Shown piece by piece: positions 1 through 23,037 of a DNA stretch of 29,599 nucleotides. How positions within the stretch are numbered: position 1 is the stretch's first letter; every line of letters starts with the position of its first letter. The notes under the pieces were generated by a model, which was given only the letters and a program-made list of their open reading frames with translations, was not told the DNA's origin and did not search any database. A program made the translations under genes and the position numbers. The stretch is taken from the NCBI GenBank assembly GCA_019649035.1, contig BMAT01011332.1, forward strand, positions 487,397 through 516,995, written 5' to 3'. The DNA comes from Elysia marginata (Eukaryota; Mollusca; Gastropoda; Plakobranchidae).

Positions 1-44
1 TAGTAGTAGTAGTAGGCTTAGTAGTGATAGTAGTAGTAGTTGTT

Positions 45-99
<55 letters not shown>

Positions 100-207
100 C
101 AGCAGTAATAGTGGTGGTGGTGGTGAAAATATTATGATTATTGATATTAGTAGTAGTAGAAGTAGCAGTAGCAGCAGCAGTATTAATAGTGGTGGTGGAG
201 GTGGAAA
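1..207. repeat. TAG/AGT trinucleotide microsatellite
   Basis: The window opens inside a long imperfect TAG (equivalently AGT) array. Interruptions of GTGGTGGTGG and AGCAGCAGC type appear, and the pattern 'AGTGGTGGTGG.GG.GAAAATATTAT' occurs twice (about 110-135 and 188-212). The true left boundary lies outside the window. Confidence 0.95.
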
Positions 208-850
208 TATTATTTTTCTGTTTCTTTTCTTTTTGTCCTCTTTGTTCTTGTTAGCGTCCTCTTTTTATCTTCATTGAATTTAAAAGTCTATTGAATCCAC
301 CTCTCTTCCCGAAATTGCCTCGGTAGTATAACAAAACCGAAAGGCTTTTTAATGCATAAATCTAGACTGCATTGGGTTTTTTTTCTTTGTTTCACGAAGT
401 GATAGATTGTAAGTCTGTTTTTTTTTTATTATCACTTTTTGACGTGTATAACTGTTTTTTTTTATGGTTGAAGCGTTAAGTTTTGTTCAGAAGCAGAAGA
501 AGCTGTCAAGACGTTTAAATTCGGATAGTGCACAATAAAAAAGAGGCTGAAGAATAAAATAGATAGTCAAGAGATGTTTGGTTTAAGTCTCTGTGTTTTG
601 AGCAATGTTTATAAAGGTGAAAATTTTCAACAGCAGAAGCAAGATTAATGTAAGATCTAAATCTAATGGTTATCAAATTTTGCAAAATAGAAAAAAAATT
701 ATTGTTTTCAATTCTTTTTTGCTTTCTTTTGTATCCTCAGTCGCATTTTTATTAAGTATTCTGAGTCTAAAAGTCACGACTACGTTCTTTGGCAACCGTG
801 TGCTTATATAGCCATCACCAATATTGTTTCGTGAACTTGTGTTCTGGCCG
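208..850. other. 5' flank of Rab2, no gene seen
   Basis: AT-rich sequence with T-homopolymers between the microsatellite and the Rab2 promoter region. Short ORFs of 60-70 codons on both strands show no recognisable protein and are treated as chance. The Rab2 5' UTR or an upstream untranslated exon could begin in its right part, but no initiator or TATA element can be assigned. Confidence 0.5.
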
Positions 851-854
851 TCTC

Positions 855-910
855 GGATCACATGACAGTTTTCTTTTTTTAATCATTTCCGGTTTTGTAA
901 ATGACGTCAT
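855..910 (+). promoter_or_regulatory. Probable Rab2 core promoter: E-box-like, ETS and CRE sites
   Basis: A perfect palindromic CRE (ATGACGTCAT, 901-910) lies 77 bases before the Rab2 ATG. An ETS-type TTCCGG lies at 887-892, and an E-box-like CACATGA sits at about 859-866. ETS plus CRE close to the start is typical of TATA-less housekeeping promoters (established knowledge). That these sites drive Rab2 is inferred from position alone. No TATA box is obvious. Confidence 0.5.
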
Positions 911-987
911 TGAGTAGTTGACATCATCAACAATCTCTTTCTTCAACTACAAGCAGAGTTAACTGAAAGAATAGCCTAACAATAATC

Positions 988-13128
<12,141 letters not shown>

Positions 13129-15657
13129 GCTGGAAAAAATTCTGGACTGCTGGCCCAGTGTTAGTTTGTCAGACACACTGTGACAGCTGCCAGCTAATTT
13201 TGATAAGGCTTATGCAGTTGCCACAGATGTCTTCTCCAGTCCATTTAATTTTAAGGCTTTATTGTTTGTAGTTTCTTTTTGGTTTAGCATCTTTATCATC
13301 ATAATGGTTTAATGTAAAGCAATCTGAGGCTCATGACAAATAAACTAGGCTTTTTCTTTTTTATAAGTGCACAAACAGGTAAACTTATTTTTTGTTAGGC
13401 AAATTGAATTAAAATTAATATGGTGGATTACTTTCCTCTCCAACTATTAGTCTGCATGTAAAAAAAAAAAGATACTATGTATTTACACCCTTATTAACTC
13501 ACTCAGCACTGAAACCATGTATACACAGTGTTACATTTGTCTGTCTAGATTCGCATCCAACATTTTGTTGTTCATTTGATCTTACCACCCAGAGGAAAAC
13601 ACTTAGAACTTTTCCCTTTTAATGTTGGCGGTTTAGAAGCTGTAAAAATGTCTAAAAGACTTCAAATTTCTACTGTATCTATCATGGGCTTTTTTATCTA
13701 CATCTAGAGAAGCTAGTTTAGGTTTTACTCCTAGGCTATGTAATGGCATCTAAGCCTGATAAAACTGTAGATCGTTAAACTTCTATCAAGTTTTGCTTAC
13801 AGTCCAGATCTACAAATTGCTCTAGATGATTAGAAATTTAGAGGAAGATAGTTAGGCCTATATATAACCCAGATCTAGGTTTGAAAGAAAAAAATTGTAA
13901 GACCAAAGTACATGATTTTTTTTTGCACTGACAATTGATCTATAGGTACACCAAATTGATGATAAGGTTATAAATCATGATTTTACACATTTTCAAAGTA
14001 CCTCTAAAAAGAAATTTGACATGGTGTTAAAACTGGGAAATGGCCCAGTGCTCAGTGAGTTAAGATCTTTTCATCTTAACTACTTTAAATCAATCGTGTC
14101 TATAATAGCATCATGAAATAGGAGTTAATGTTAAGCCTAAAGTTGAACACATGTACAATGAACTTTAAGGGTTTTTTTGGCTGTGCTTACTGAAAATTGA
14201 TGCACATTTAAAAATTTGTGTTGTTTCTTATGTTCATTATCATTCCACATTGTGATGTTGAGTACAAGAAATAAATACATGTACCATAGTTTGTCACATC
14301 AGTGCCAAGAAACTTTTTTTTTTTTTTTAATTGGAATATTGCAAGGGAAAGGCATGTTTGGTTTCTTTTTTTTCTTTTTTTCTTTTTTTTTTTGTCCTAA
14401 ATTAAAGCTCTTGCTTTTTTCCTCCTGTATGTCAAGAGCTGCATCACTTTATTATCCGTTATGAATCTCCATTCATGTAAATGTATGACACCATGATGTA
14501 GAAATATTCAGATTTAAATTTGTCTGCAAATTGATTGTGACGTATCTCTTTGCTAATGTATGTAAATACTTATTTTATTATTTGAAAATGAAAGGTTCTG
14601 ACATAAAAGATGGTCAATCGTTAATCACAAATATTTCGGGCCCATAATTTCCTTCCTTTCATTTGACATTATCATGAACAGATTCTTATTTAATCATGTT
14701 GCGCATGGCTTCTTTGCAATTTTCTAATAAATTTTTTACTTGAGTTTTGTTTCATATTTACACTTAAAGTGATTTTAATAAAGAAAGAGAGAATTCTGTG
14801 TTTAACCATTTTTAAAAGCATTAGGTTATCCACAATTTACATGCATTTCTATAAGGCTTATTGTGATACAAACACATAGTACTGCTAACTGTAATAAGCA
14901 CTATCTCACATTTACTGATTTTTGTTGAATTAAGGCAAGACTAATAATCTGTGAACGTTTAAGTACAGTAATCGTCATTTGAATTTTGACACAGCTTTAA
15001 TGTTGTTGGTTTATTATAATTGTTTGAAGTTTTTTTAAGCCTTATTCATAGATTTCATTCAGTACAATACAGTACCGACAGATATTGTGAGATGAACAGT
15101 TATGTGCAATATTGATATATATCTATTTTATTTTTTTCCGTCAACTGACTTTCTGTTTGTTTATTGACTGTTGGTTGTGTGTGTGTGTAATATTTCTCAT
15201 CTGTTTGTTGTATAGTATTTTCAATGTTAAGCACAATGCATCATTCAGAATATCACTGTGTGAGCTGTGCTGTGTGAATATTAATTGTTGTTGAGTGTTA
15301 AGATGAAGTAAACTTTAATGGATCAATTTTGTTTTCATATTAATACTAAATTCTTTTCTTATCTTCTTTTTATAATTTTTTTTGTTCACAATTTGAGAAA
15401 TATTTCTTTTTCTCTTTAAATTTAAAAGCATTACTTCTTTTTTAGAAATTGGTGGAATGTAAAGTAGCAAAAAAGAAAGGCTGTTTGTGTAGAAGTTTTG
15501 TCATAATCTAGATCTTTTATTTTGTATGGTATATTTATGTGCTTATATAAGCATATCTTTCAGCTGTAGGGAATTTTTTTCATAAAAAGTGATGATTATT
15601 TATGGTGTGAATGAGGAGGGGAAATCAGTTATGAGAAATTGTGACTAAAGAAATAAA
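13129..15657 (+). other. Rab2 3' UTR and flank with candidate poly(A) signals
   Basis: AATAAA hexamers occur on the sense strand at 13339-13344, 14270-14275, 14726-14731, 14777-14782 and 15652-15657. A Pumilio-type TGTAAATA lies at 14561-14568. Which signals are used cannot be told. The cluster at 14726-14782, or the distal one at 15652, would give a 3' UTR of about 1.6-2.5 kb. T-rich tracts lie at 14310-14328 and 14367-14392. No second gene is seen. Confidence 0.55.
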
Positions 15658-16312
15658 CTCTTGAGCGTCTTCAGCTGAGTTATGTCTTGTTGAATTTTGA
15701 ATTTTTATCTCAATTATTACTTTAAAAGTACAATATGTTAATGTACTAAGTTGAATACATTACATAATTATGTACCCCCAAAATCAAAGTCTGATGATTT
15801 GAAGTTATTCACAAGTAAGGTTTCTTTTTTCTCTGGGTTAGATTTGAACTCTAAATTTAAATCAAGGAATGTTGAATTCCCTCAAATCAGAGATTATTTT
15901 GAGGCTCATGGGTTATGGAAGATTTTCTTCTGTTCCCTAGAAGTTTCACTTCTTCAATGCATGTATGACTTCTGAGAAACAGTCACTGAGCTAAGTTATA
16001 TTATAGAGGTGTGCTTAAGCACTAGAATCAATGAGTTTATTAGTGTGCACTGGTCATTCTAAAGAGCTACAGCTTGCTCGGTTGCTTTGAAGTCCTTGGG
16101 ATGAGAAACCAGCTTTGTGTTTAGCTATCTCAAAGCATTAATGGCTTATCCAATACTCACTGCACAAATTTCATCTTAAAACCTTCAGAGAGGTGTCTAT
16201 GGAATAACGAAAATTGACTTTAAGAGAGAGTTTCCTTTAAAAGTGCTGACTTTAAGTGGATTCTACTTCAGTTTCAAAGGGCAGGGTGAGAGACAAAAGG
16301 TGCTGTTATACG
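15658..16312. other. Intergenic, no gene seen
   Basis: AT-rich. A 74-codon ORF (15751-15975) resembles nothing recognised. The bases at about 16205-16267 (ending in a GGATTCTACTT-type sequence) look like a degraded inverse end of the CAGTGGAATCC family seen further right. Confidence 0.6.
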
Positions 16313-16524
16313 TACAGTGGTATCCAGTGAAACACACAGAACTTAGGAGGCTCAAATAGCGTGTGTTTAGGAGATGCATGCACTAACAAAAATTTCAAAA
16401 ATTACTAGAATAAGTTAGAATGCGATAATAAAATCACTAGCCTCGACCACACAGACTAAGTCTAGACTAGAACATCAAGATTTTGACTGATGTATATCTT
16501 TGGGTAGTGTATAACTGTGATCTA

Positions 16525-18885
16525 CAGTGGAATCCTGTTATTAGATAAACCCCTCTGGGACCGAATAAAAAGTTTATTTAATCCTTAGTTTTTACAGTGG
16601 AATCTTGATAAAGTCAACACCTTGGGGCCGAAAAAATGTGTTGACTAGTTTAACCAATACAAAGACTTAGAAAATACAAAAGGGGACTGCAAAACAGAGT
16701 TGACTTTAAGCGTGAGTTTCCTTGTATTGAGCAGTAATATTGTAAAGAAAAAGGTAGAGGATAGGTGGACCCCTTGGTCCGCTTAACCAAAATCAAGATT
16801 TTAGGATAGGTGGACCCCGGGGTCCACTTAACAAAAATCAAGCTTACTTGTGAGCTGGACCCCAGGTCCAACCACATACATAGGCCTGTACTAGTTTTGT
16901 AGACCCTGAGTTCAATTCATAAGACTGGTTGGTTTTGAGAGTTTAATAAAAAGTTAATTCCTTTGCAAAAAAATTAAAAACCCTTGTTTTTATGCACAAA
17001 ATTAGTGGGGTTTTTAACTTATTAAGGTGAAAAAATCATGCTATGTTTATTATGTACATAATAGTAACATATATAGATGTAGAGTGTAGATCTAGATACA
17101 TGTACCAAACTTAAGCGTACCACTACCAGTCTTAAATTTTACAATTGAGTTTGTTAGTTCTGGCTTCTACTGTTGTGAACTGAACATTGCATTCTATTAC
17201 TAATAGAATTACGAATTTGATGCAAACCGATTAACTCCATCCCTTTCATGTCCTTTGTTACAGTTTTAATACTTTTATAAATCTTTGCTTTTGTGAAACA
17301 CCCATTTGACTATTTTGATATAAAGTAATCGCTTTGAGGCATTCAATGATCTTTCACACACTATTGTTACATGTATTGTACATAAATTTAATAAGGCACA
17401 CCATTGTTTTAGGAGGTTGAAAAAAAAAAGCTGTTTTTTATTGACGCAACAAAGTGACAAAATGCATTTTTTTTTACATTGCACCAAGGGACATTAAAAA
17501 AAAATACCTCACTGTATCCAAAAGTATAAGGTACAATGTATAATTTAATAATATATCTGATATGACTCAATTATTATACGTTCAAACAGGTTTGATAGTA
17601 CATGTATTACATGGTACATGTACAGAGTTAGCGAATTGTATACATGTAAAAGAAAACTTCATTTTTAGTTACTAAGGGTCCAAAAAGGCCCGCTATTGCA
17701 GGCTCAAAAACCGTCGCATGCTTTGCTTACATTAATAAGGTCAACGGAAATTCCATATTAATTAAGTTAATGTGTACCAGTAAATGGTTAATAGACAAGA
17801 AAAAAGAAGTACCGTTTGTGAAAAAATAATGGCTTTTAGTTTTTAAACATTATCATCATGATCATGTAAGATGTAAATAATCTTCCCAACGAGATAAACA
17901 AAGGCATACCTGTAAGACTTTAATAATTTCATTAGGATAGAATAGATGAGACAACTTTTCAGCATTTGCTGGAACCGGCATTGCAATTGATAGCTAAACA
18001 TATGTGATGCTGATAGTAAGACAAGTCGTGTTAAAACGTGCATCATGACTAAAGTGAAAAGCATTTTAGCAGCAGTTTGATAAGCTGTTTTAATTATTAA
18101 TAGAACATAGATATACAAAAATTGAATTTTAATACATGTAAAATGTGCAATAAACCGAATGCATAGTAAAACCTAAACAAATTTATACTATTTTTAGTGG
18201 GGGAAGATTGCCAAGTTCCGTTTTGGCGATGTAAATATAAGGCCCAGAAGTTGTTTTTCTCTTTGATGCTATAGGCAAATAATCCAGATAACGGTAGCTG
18301 TAATCGCATTGTGCCGTGCATTTTTGTATAGCATGTTCTTTTGTTTTGTTTTTTTTTTAAGCCCGTGACACTGTCTCCATCTTGCCAGTTTTGGGAAGCC
18401 ATGCTTCTCAAAGGAGAATAGGCTTGTTACCACGAAAGTTTAGATATAACTATCTAGATCTAGATCGCTAATATAATGTAGATCAGATTTCAATTAGAAC
18501 TTGAATTTAGCAAGATTTTGAATAAGTCTACAGTAAATATGAAGAGAAGTCTAAATTTGAAAATAAAATAAGCTAGGCTAAAAATTTAAATCACAGATCA
18601 ACAATTATCAGGATTTCACAAGAACAGAACATGTGCACAAACTGACAAAGATAGATCTATGGCTAAAGTGAAACTAGAAAGGTTGTGACTTCCTCTTTGC
18701 AAGCCCACACAATGTTACTATTGTTAGAACTTAGATCTAGCTTTTCATTGGTCCGGGGCCCACCTATCCTAAACGCCTGATTTTGTTTAGGTACCTATCC
18801 ACTTTCAAAGAAAAAACAGGAAAAAAAAAAGGGACCAAAAATCTAGTTTTTCTTAAACAGGGTTTATCTTGAGCGGATCCCACTG
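16525..18885. mobile_element. Nested TIR element inserted into copy A
   Basis: Flanked by TA on both sides (16523-16524 and 18886-18887). Left end CAGTGGAATCC, inverse of right end CAGTGGGATCC, with a shared AGATAAACCC about 18-28 bases in. Deeper, 16784-16820 and the inverse of 18753-18789 match over 37 bases with five differences (core TTTAGGATAGGTGG). The ends recall pogo/Tigger-type TA-targeting elements (inference). Short ORFs inside on the minus strand (17843-18411) have no recognisable transposase motif, so the element is non-autonomous or decayed. A second, partial left-end-like CAGTGGAATCTTG occurs at about 16595, so more than one insertion may be present. Confidence 0.7.
16758..16846 (+). 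repeat. 45-bp tandem repeat, two copies plus a partial third
   Basis: AGGATAGGTGGACCCC starts at 16758 and again at 16803. Both copies run on through TTAAC.AAAATCAAG. A degenerate GCTGGACCCCAGGTCC follows at about 16854. The unit carries the subterminal inverted-repeat motif of the inner transposon. Confidence 0.85.
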
Positions 18886-19245
18886 TATGTGAATAGCAAT
18901 ATAGCACTGCAACCATCTAATGAGTTGTTGATCAAAGGAAGAAACCAAGGGGGAAGGGGCGTAGGCATGGTCAGGCTGAACGCTCCAGAGGCCTACAACT
19001 TGTCAGTATGGTACGTGCAAGGCATGTTGCATCATAACGCTTCATCCCCACCCCACAGCCCTGTGTCGACCTTTTATTTTCTCTCTTCATTTAAAATGTA
19101 ATTTTTACCAATCTCATACTCATAGTGTCTGTTTAGCCAATAAAGTGTGTGTTCAGGGTACACTTATTACATCGAAAAAAATTAGTCATAGTGATTTAGC
19201 GTTAGTTTAACGGTACGGTGCGTTTAACCAGACACTACTGTGATA

Positions 19246-20101
19246 CAGAAGTACCCGGTTAAACTCACAGCACTTGGGAGGATCAAATAGCATGCGTTTA
19301 GGAAATACGTGAATTTATAAAAAGTAGTGAAAATTACCAGATCTAGTTAATTCCCTTTAAAATAAAACAAGAGGATTAAATCCAAATTGTTTTCCTGGAA
19401 TACACAATTTGTCAAGGTATAGACAAGAACATCAAGACATGTATGTCTTATAACCTAGTGGTGTATCACCTGTATGTGAGCTGATTTAGCGTAGCAATTA
19501 TCGCACTGCAACCATCCAACCATTTCTGCCCTGGACAAACGATAAGCAGTATCTGCAGTGTAAACTATTACGAGAGATACCGGGTACTGCATTTCGTTTG
19601 TATTGGCAGATTTGTTGACCGAAGGAGGGGAGGCATGGTCGAGCTGAACGCTACAAAAGCTATTATGGGCTAGCGTACCGTACAACAGTTTACCTGCCAG
19701 TGCGGTATGGGTGAAGTATATGCTGCAACATCATCATATCGCTTGTTGTGCTCTAAGGTCTACACAAACCATCCCCGCCCGACAGGCCTCTGTGCACCTT
19801 TTACCCTTCATGCCCCTACCCCCAAGTCTTCACAACCCAAAACATGTAAATGTAGCATTGTAGTGGTGACAACAAAGGAAGGTAATAATTCCTGCTCAGT
19901 GATTCTGGCTTTTTCCCTCGCGTCTCAGTGGTTGCTTGATCCACCAATTTTTACCAATTTCATAAATCATAGCGTGCGTTTAGACAATGTTGCATGTGTT
20001 TAGGGTATACTGATCATATAGAAAAAATCGGTCATAGCGATTTGGCCTTAGTTAAACCGCAGTGTGCATTTATCTGACGTGCGTTTCACCAGATACTACA
20101 G
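19246..20101. mobile_element. TIR transposon copy B (unsplit)
   Basis: Flanked by TA (19244-19245 and 20102-20103). Left end CAGAAGTACCCGGTTAAAC, inverse of right end CTGTAGTATCTGGTGAAAC. Its 856 bases align with both halves of copy A, showing where the nested element entered. It is longer than the copy A right half, because A lacks stretches present in B. The 98-codon + ORF at 19707-20003 is not recognised and is not kept in A, so it is not called as a gene. Confidence 0.75.
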
Positions 20102-20103
20102 TA

Positions 20104-22605
20104 GAACACAGAATTGGCTTAGTGAATGAACCTGACTGACTCCACATATAATTTGAATTGTTAAGTGTAGTTTAAAGTTTTTCTTTATTTGCAATGCAAG
20201 AGATTCAAATTATGAGGTTTCCAAGGTATATCATAGTTATACTTACACATGTTTTAGTATGATTTAAAAATGAAATTAAGCAAAATGGGATTGCCATAAC
20301 AACTTGGATTAATAAATTAAGAGTTTGACGTATTTTTAAAGTTTCCCATTGATAAAACTGTAGGTCAATTTTTAATGAATTCAATTTTTCAAAAGACCAT
20401 TCACATACTTTTTAATAATATAATAAAATTCATGCAAACAGAAATTTTTAATTTATCATGAATTTGCATGAACATAATGCACTGTACAAAATGTAATTCA
20501 AATCAATATGGTAATAAATGTGGTTGATTGTAATGCAATAAAAGTACATACATGTATATGTAGAGCCTTGCTAGGAGCAAGATCTGATTTTTTCTGAATT
20601 ATTTTTTTTTACTAATTTCATCAAAAGAGAAGAAAAATCATGATTTTTGTATACCATGTCGAGCAACAAAAATCCAAAATGTATGCTACATCGTAAATTT
20701 ATAACAACAAAGCAGCATTATAGGAACAAGAGGTTTTGATGGATACTACTGTTGTCAAAACCTTTACATAAACAACTTGCAAAAAATTAAAATTAACCCA
20801 TTGAAGCAGTCCAATGAACACATCTAGGATGTGTCTACGTCATCACTTTATGTGCACTGACACACGGGTGACAATAATTTAAATAACATAATGATTAAGT
20901 AAGTAACATTATTGCATTCACCCATAAACTCGTAGACAAGAACATTCACCAATAACTGAATAAGTACACTAATGTTCTTTGCTGAAAACTACCCTCAACA
21001 ATACAATGAAACCCTCTGGGTCAGACTAAAATTTTTTTTTCAAAGTTCATGTTAAGCTGGAATGTTACAAAGATAACGAAAGAGACCATAAATCTAGTTT
21101 ATTTAAAAGCAAAATTTATCTTAAACAGAATCTACTGTAACCTGACGTCACAATTCAATGTAACAAAATCACCTACAATATTTTCATAAAATTACAACAT
21201 TTCTTCAAACAACCACTTTTAATTGCTTTAGAGAATACCAGTAGGCCTACATAAAAATTACAAGTAGCTAAATGTGTTTACACTAAAAATATATCTACAT
21301 CAATGCATCGCTAGCAATATGTACCATTTTATATTTCATGGCCTGAACATACTGCAATAAAATGCATCATAACTCTCACGTATCTTCATCCCTACCCCAG
21401 AAATTGTGAGTGCCTGTGATACGAGATCATCAGATCACCACAGTATCATGTCCTGTTACATGAAAAAGGTGTAACATTACAAGGGTCATGTTTCACTTCA
21501 GAGGATCCCTCTTGTATGATATATACATGTACTAATATAGCATTGCGCTACCCAAAGAGAATAGAGGTAGACCTTATTTTCAATTTCACAAATTGAACCT
21601 GATGAATTTATCTACCAGTACCAAAAAGCTTGCTACTGGAGCCAGGTTATGTCACATTCCAGTCTTCCCCTCATATTTGTTGTCAGTGAGTGCCCCTAAT
21701 GCACAGTCTGAGTTTTACAAAAAAAACAAGTACATCTTTTCAGTTCACACTCTAAATCTATATGTCAAAGTTTCCAAAGTAGAAAAAAGTATTGGAACTA
21801 ACTGCAATTAAAAAAAAAAAGATTTTAGCTGTATGTTGCTATGATTATAAAATGCCACAAAGTGGAGAAAAAGATCAAGATCTGATTCTTTAGGACTGAC
21901 AATGGCAGTTCTCTACTGTCATGTCACTATGGCAGTCTAAATCATCATGTTTCCTCACCCTTGTGCAAACAAAATTCTAGCCAATCTAGCAGTTAATATA
22001 ACTAAAAATCAACTGGTGGAAGCGAACGACAAAACACAGTAGCAGTAGTAGCATCAAGTTTTGAAAGCAGTGTAATTCCTAAAAATCAATATATATTATA
22101 TATGTACAGTGGACCTTGTATCCAACAAACTTGGACTCAAGGAACCCTTACATTACTAATTTAAACAAACATAAATCAAGTCCCTTTTTTTTTTTTAATT
22201 CTTCAACCTTCAAAAATTAAATTTTATAGAACGAATTAACAGTTTCAAACCCTCCTTGTTTTCAATAAACGACAAGTGAAGCTGAAACTAAGTGAGTCTT
22301 TCCTTAGCCCATGAAGAGAGAATTATGTAGAATTTAAAGCAACAAGATCTTAAGTGATCATTTGTCAAGAATAAAATTATAAAAATATGTCTTCACCGTC
22401 TTCCTTAATTGTTCCTCACATACAATTATAATACAATTTCATGGATGGTTTGCAATTACTAGGGAATTCTAGACTTGAGGGGAAAAATGTGGAAATGATC
22501 TTTCAGCTAGTTTTTCAAGATCCTTTTCAGGTATATCTGCAAAATAAGTTTGCGTTGACTATCTCAAATTTCTAGAACTAAAATAAACATATTTTTGGAT
22601 AAAAT
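20104..22605. other. Intergenic, no gene seen
   Basis: AT-rich DNA with scattered T/A runs. Apart from the miniature element at 21004-21137 and a solitary CAGTGGACCTTG end (after TA at 22105-22106), nothing is recognised. The 72-codon ORF at 21593 is unremarkable. Confidence 0.6.
21004..21137. mobile_element. 134-bp miniature relative of the inner element
   Basis: Flanked by TA on both sides (21002-21003 and 21138-21139). Its right part matches the right end of the inner element at about 18832-18887: shared AAATCTAGTTT, TTTATCTT and a final ACTGTA. Its left part shares CCCTCTGGG with 16551-16559. The outermost TIR bases have decayed (CAATGAAACC against CAGTAGATTC). Confidence 0.6.
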
Positions 22606-22613
22606 CACAAATG

Positions 22614-23037
22614 AAGCTGTGACAAAAGGTCGAGGTTCTGCCAGTTGTGATTTTAACTACGGCATATCAAAGAAAATAAGGCTGTCGTTCAAAAGCTCTT
22701 GCCTTGTCTCCCTCTCAATCCACAAAAGTTAGTAGTGTTAACAATTTTATCCAAAAAGACCATACAGTTCAAAAGAAATAAAGGAAAAACATAACACCTA
22801 CAAATTAAACTACTGTCGGTTGTGGTGCTGGACACAAATTTTATCCTGCATCACAACCGACAGATTTTGAGTGTTGCCATTTCAATACTTCTTGACCAAT
22901 TCACTTAAAATTTCTGACAAAGTATTATGGTGCAATTTAAGAAAGTCATAACATCACATTATTATGACAGGATTGCTAGTATCTATCTTATTTCTGAAAA
23001 TACTTTGTCCCCCATCACAAAAGTTTTGTCACAGCTT
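22614..23037. repeat. Long-range inverted repeat with internal hairpin (possible MITE)
   Basis: AAGCTGTGACAAAA (22614-22627) has its exact inverse at 23024-23037. Between them a strong hairpin spans 22813-22863: 12 perfect base pairs (CTGTCGGTTGTG against CACAACCGACAG), then further pairing around one mismatch. No target duplication is visible. Parts recur nearby at 24448-24484 and 25111-25140, so this belongs to a small local repeat family. Confidence 0.5.

Larger units (their letters stand above)
16315..19240. mobile_element. TIR transposon copy A, split by a nested insertion
   Basis: The left end after TA (16313-16314) reads CAGTGGTATCCAGTGAAAC. The inverse of the right end (from 19240) reads CAGTAGTGTCTGGTTAAAC. 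These are terminal inverted repeats of one family. The element is interrupted at 16525-18885. When those bases are removed, 16315-16524 plus 18886-19240 are collinear with copy B (19246-20101). Shared blocks include GAGG.TCAAATAG, AGAACATCAAGA, GCACTGCAACCATC and GGCATGGTC.GCTGAACGCT. There is no transposase ORF. The TA at the left edge suggests a TA-targeting (Tc1/mariner or pogo-like) element, which is inference. Confidence 0.75.

Noticed and set aside
1..207. Trinucleotide array as coding (poly-Ser/Val) sequence
   Set aside because: TAG stop codons run through one frame, and no ORF continues out of the array on either strand.
15751..15975. 74-codon + strand ORF downstream of Rab2
   Set aside because: Its methionine does not correspond to an ATG that I can justify, and no similarity is recognised. 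It probably arises by chance in 3' flank.
17843..18411. Two minus-strand ORFs (91 and 104 codons) inside the nested transposon as a possible transposase
   Set aside because: No DDE/D, helix-turn-helix or zinc-binding pattern is visible, and the translation is rich in residues expected from AT-rich DNA.
19707..20003. 98-codon + strand ORF in transposon copy B
   Set aside because: The frame is not preserved in the related copy A and matches no known protein.
22813..22863. Hairpin as a microRNA precursor
   Set aside because: The stem is only about 20 base pairs including a mismatch and the loop is short, the arms match no known miRNA seed I recognise, and parts recur locally as a repeat.
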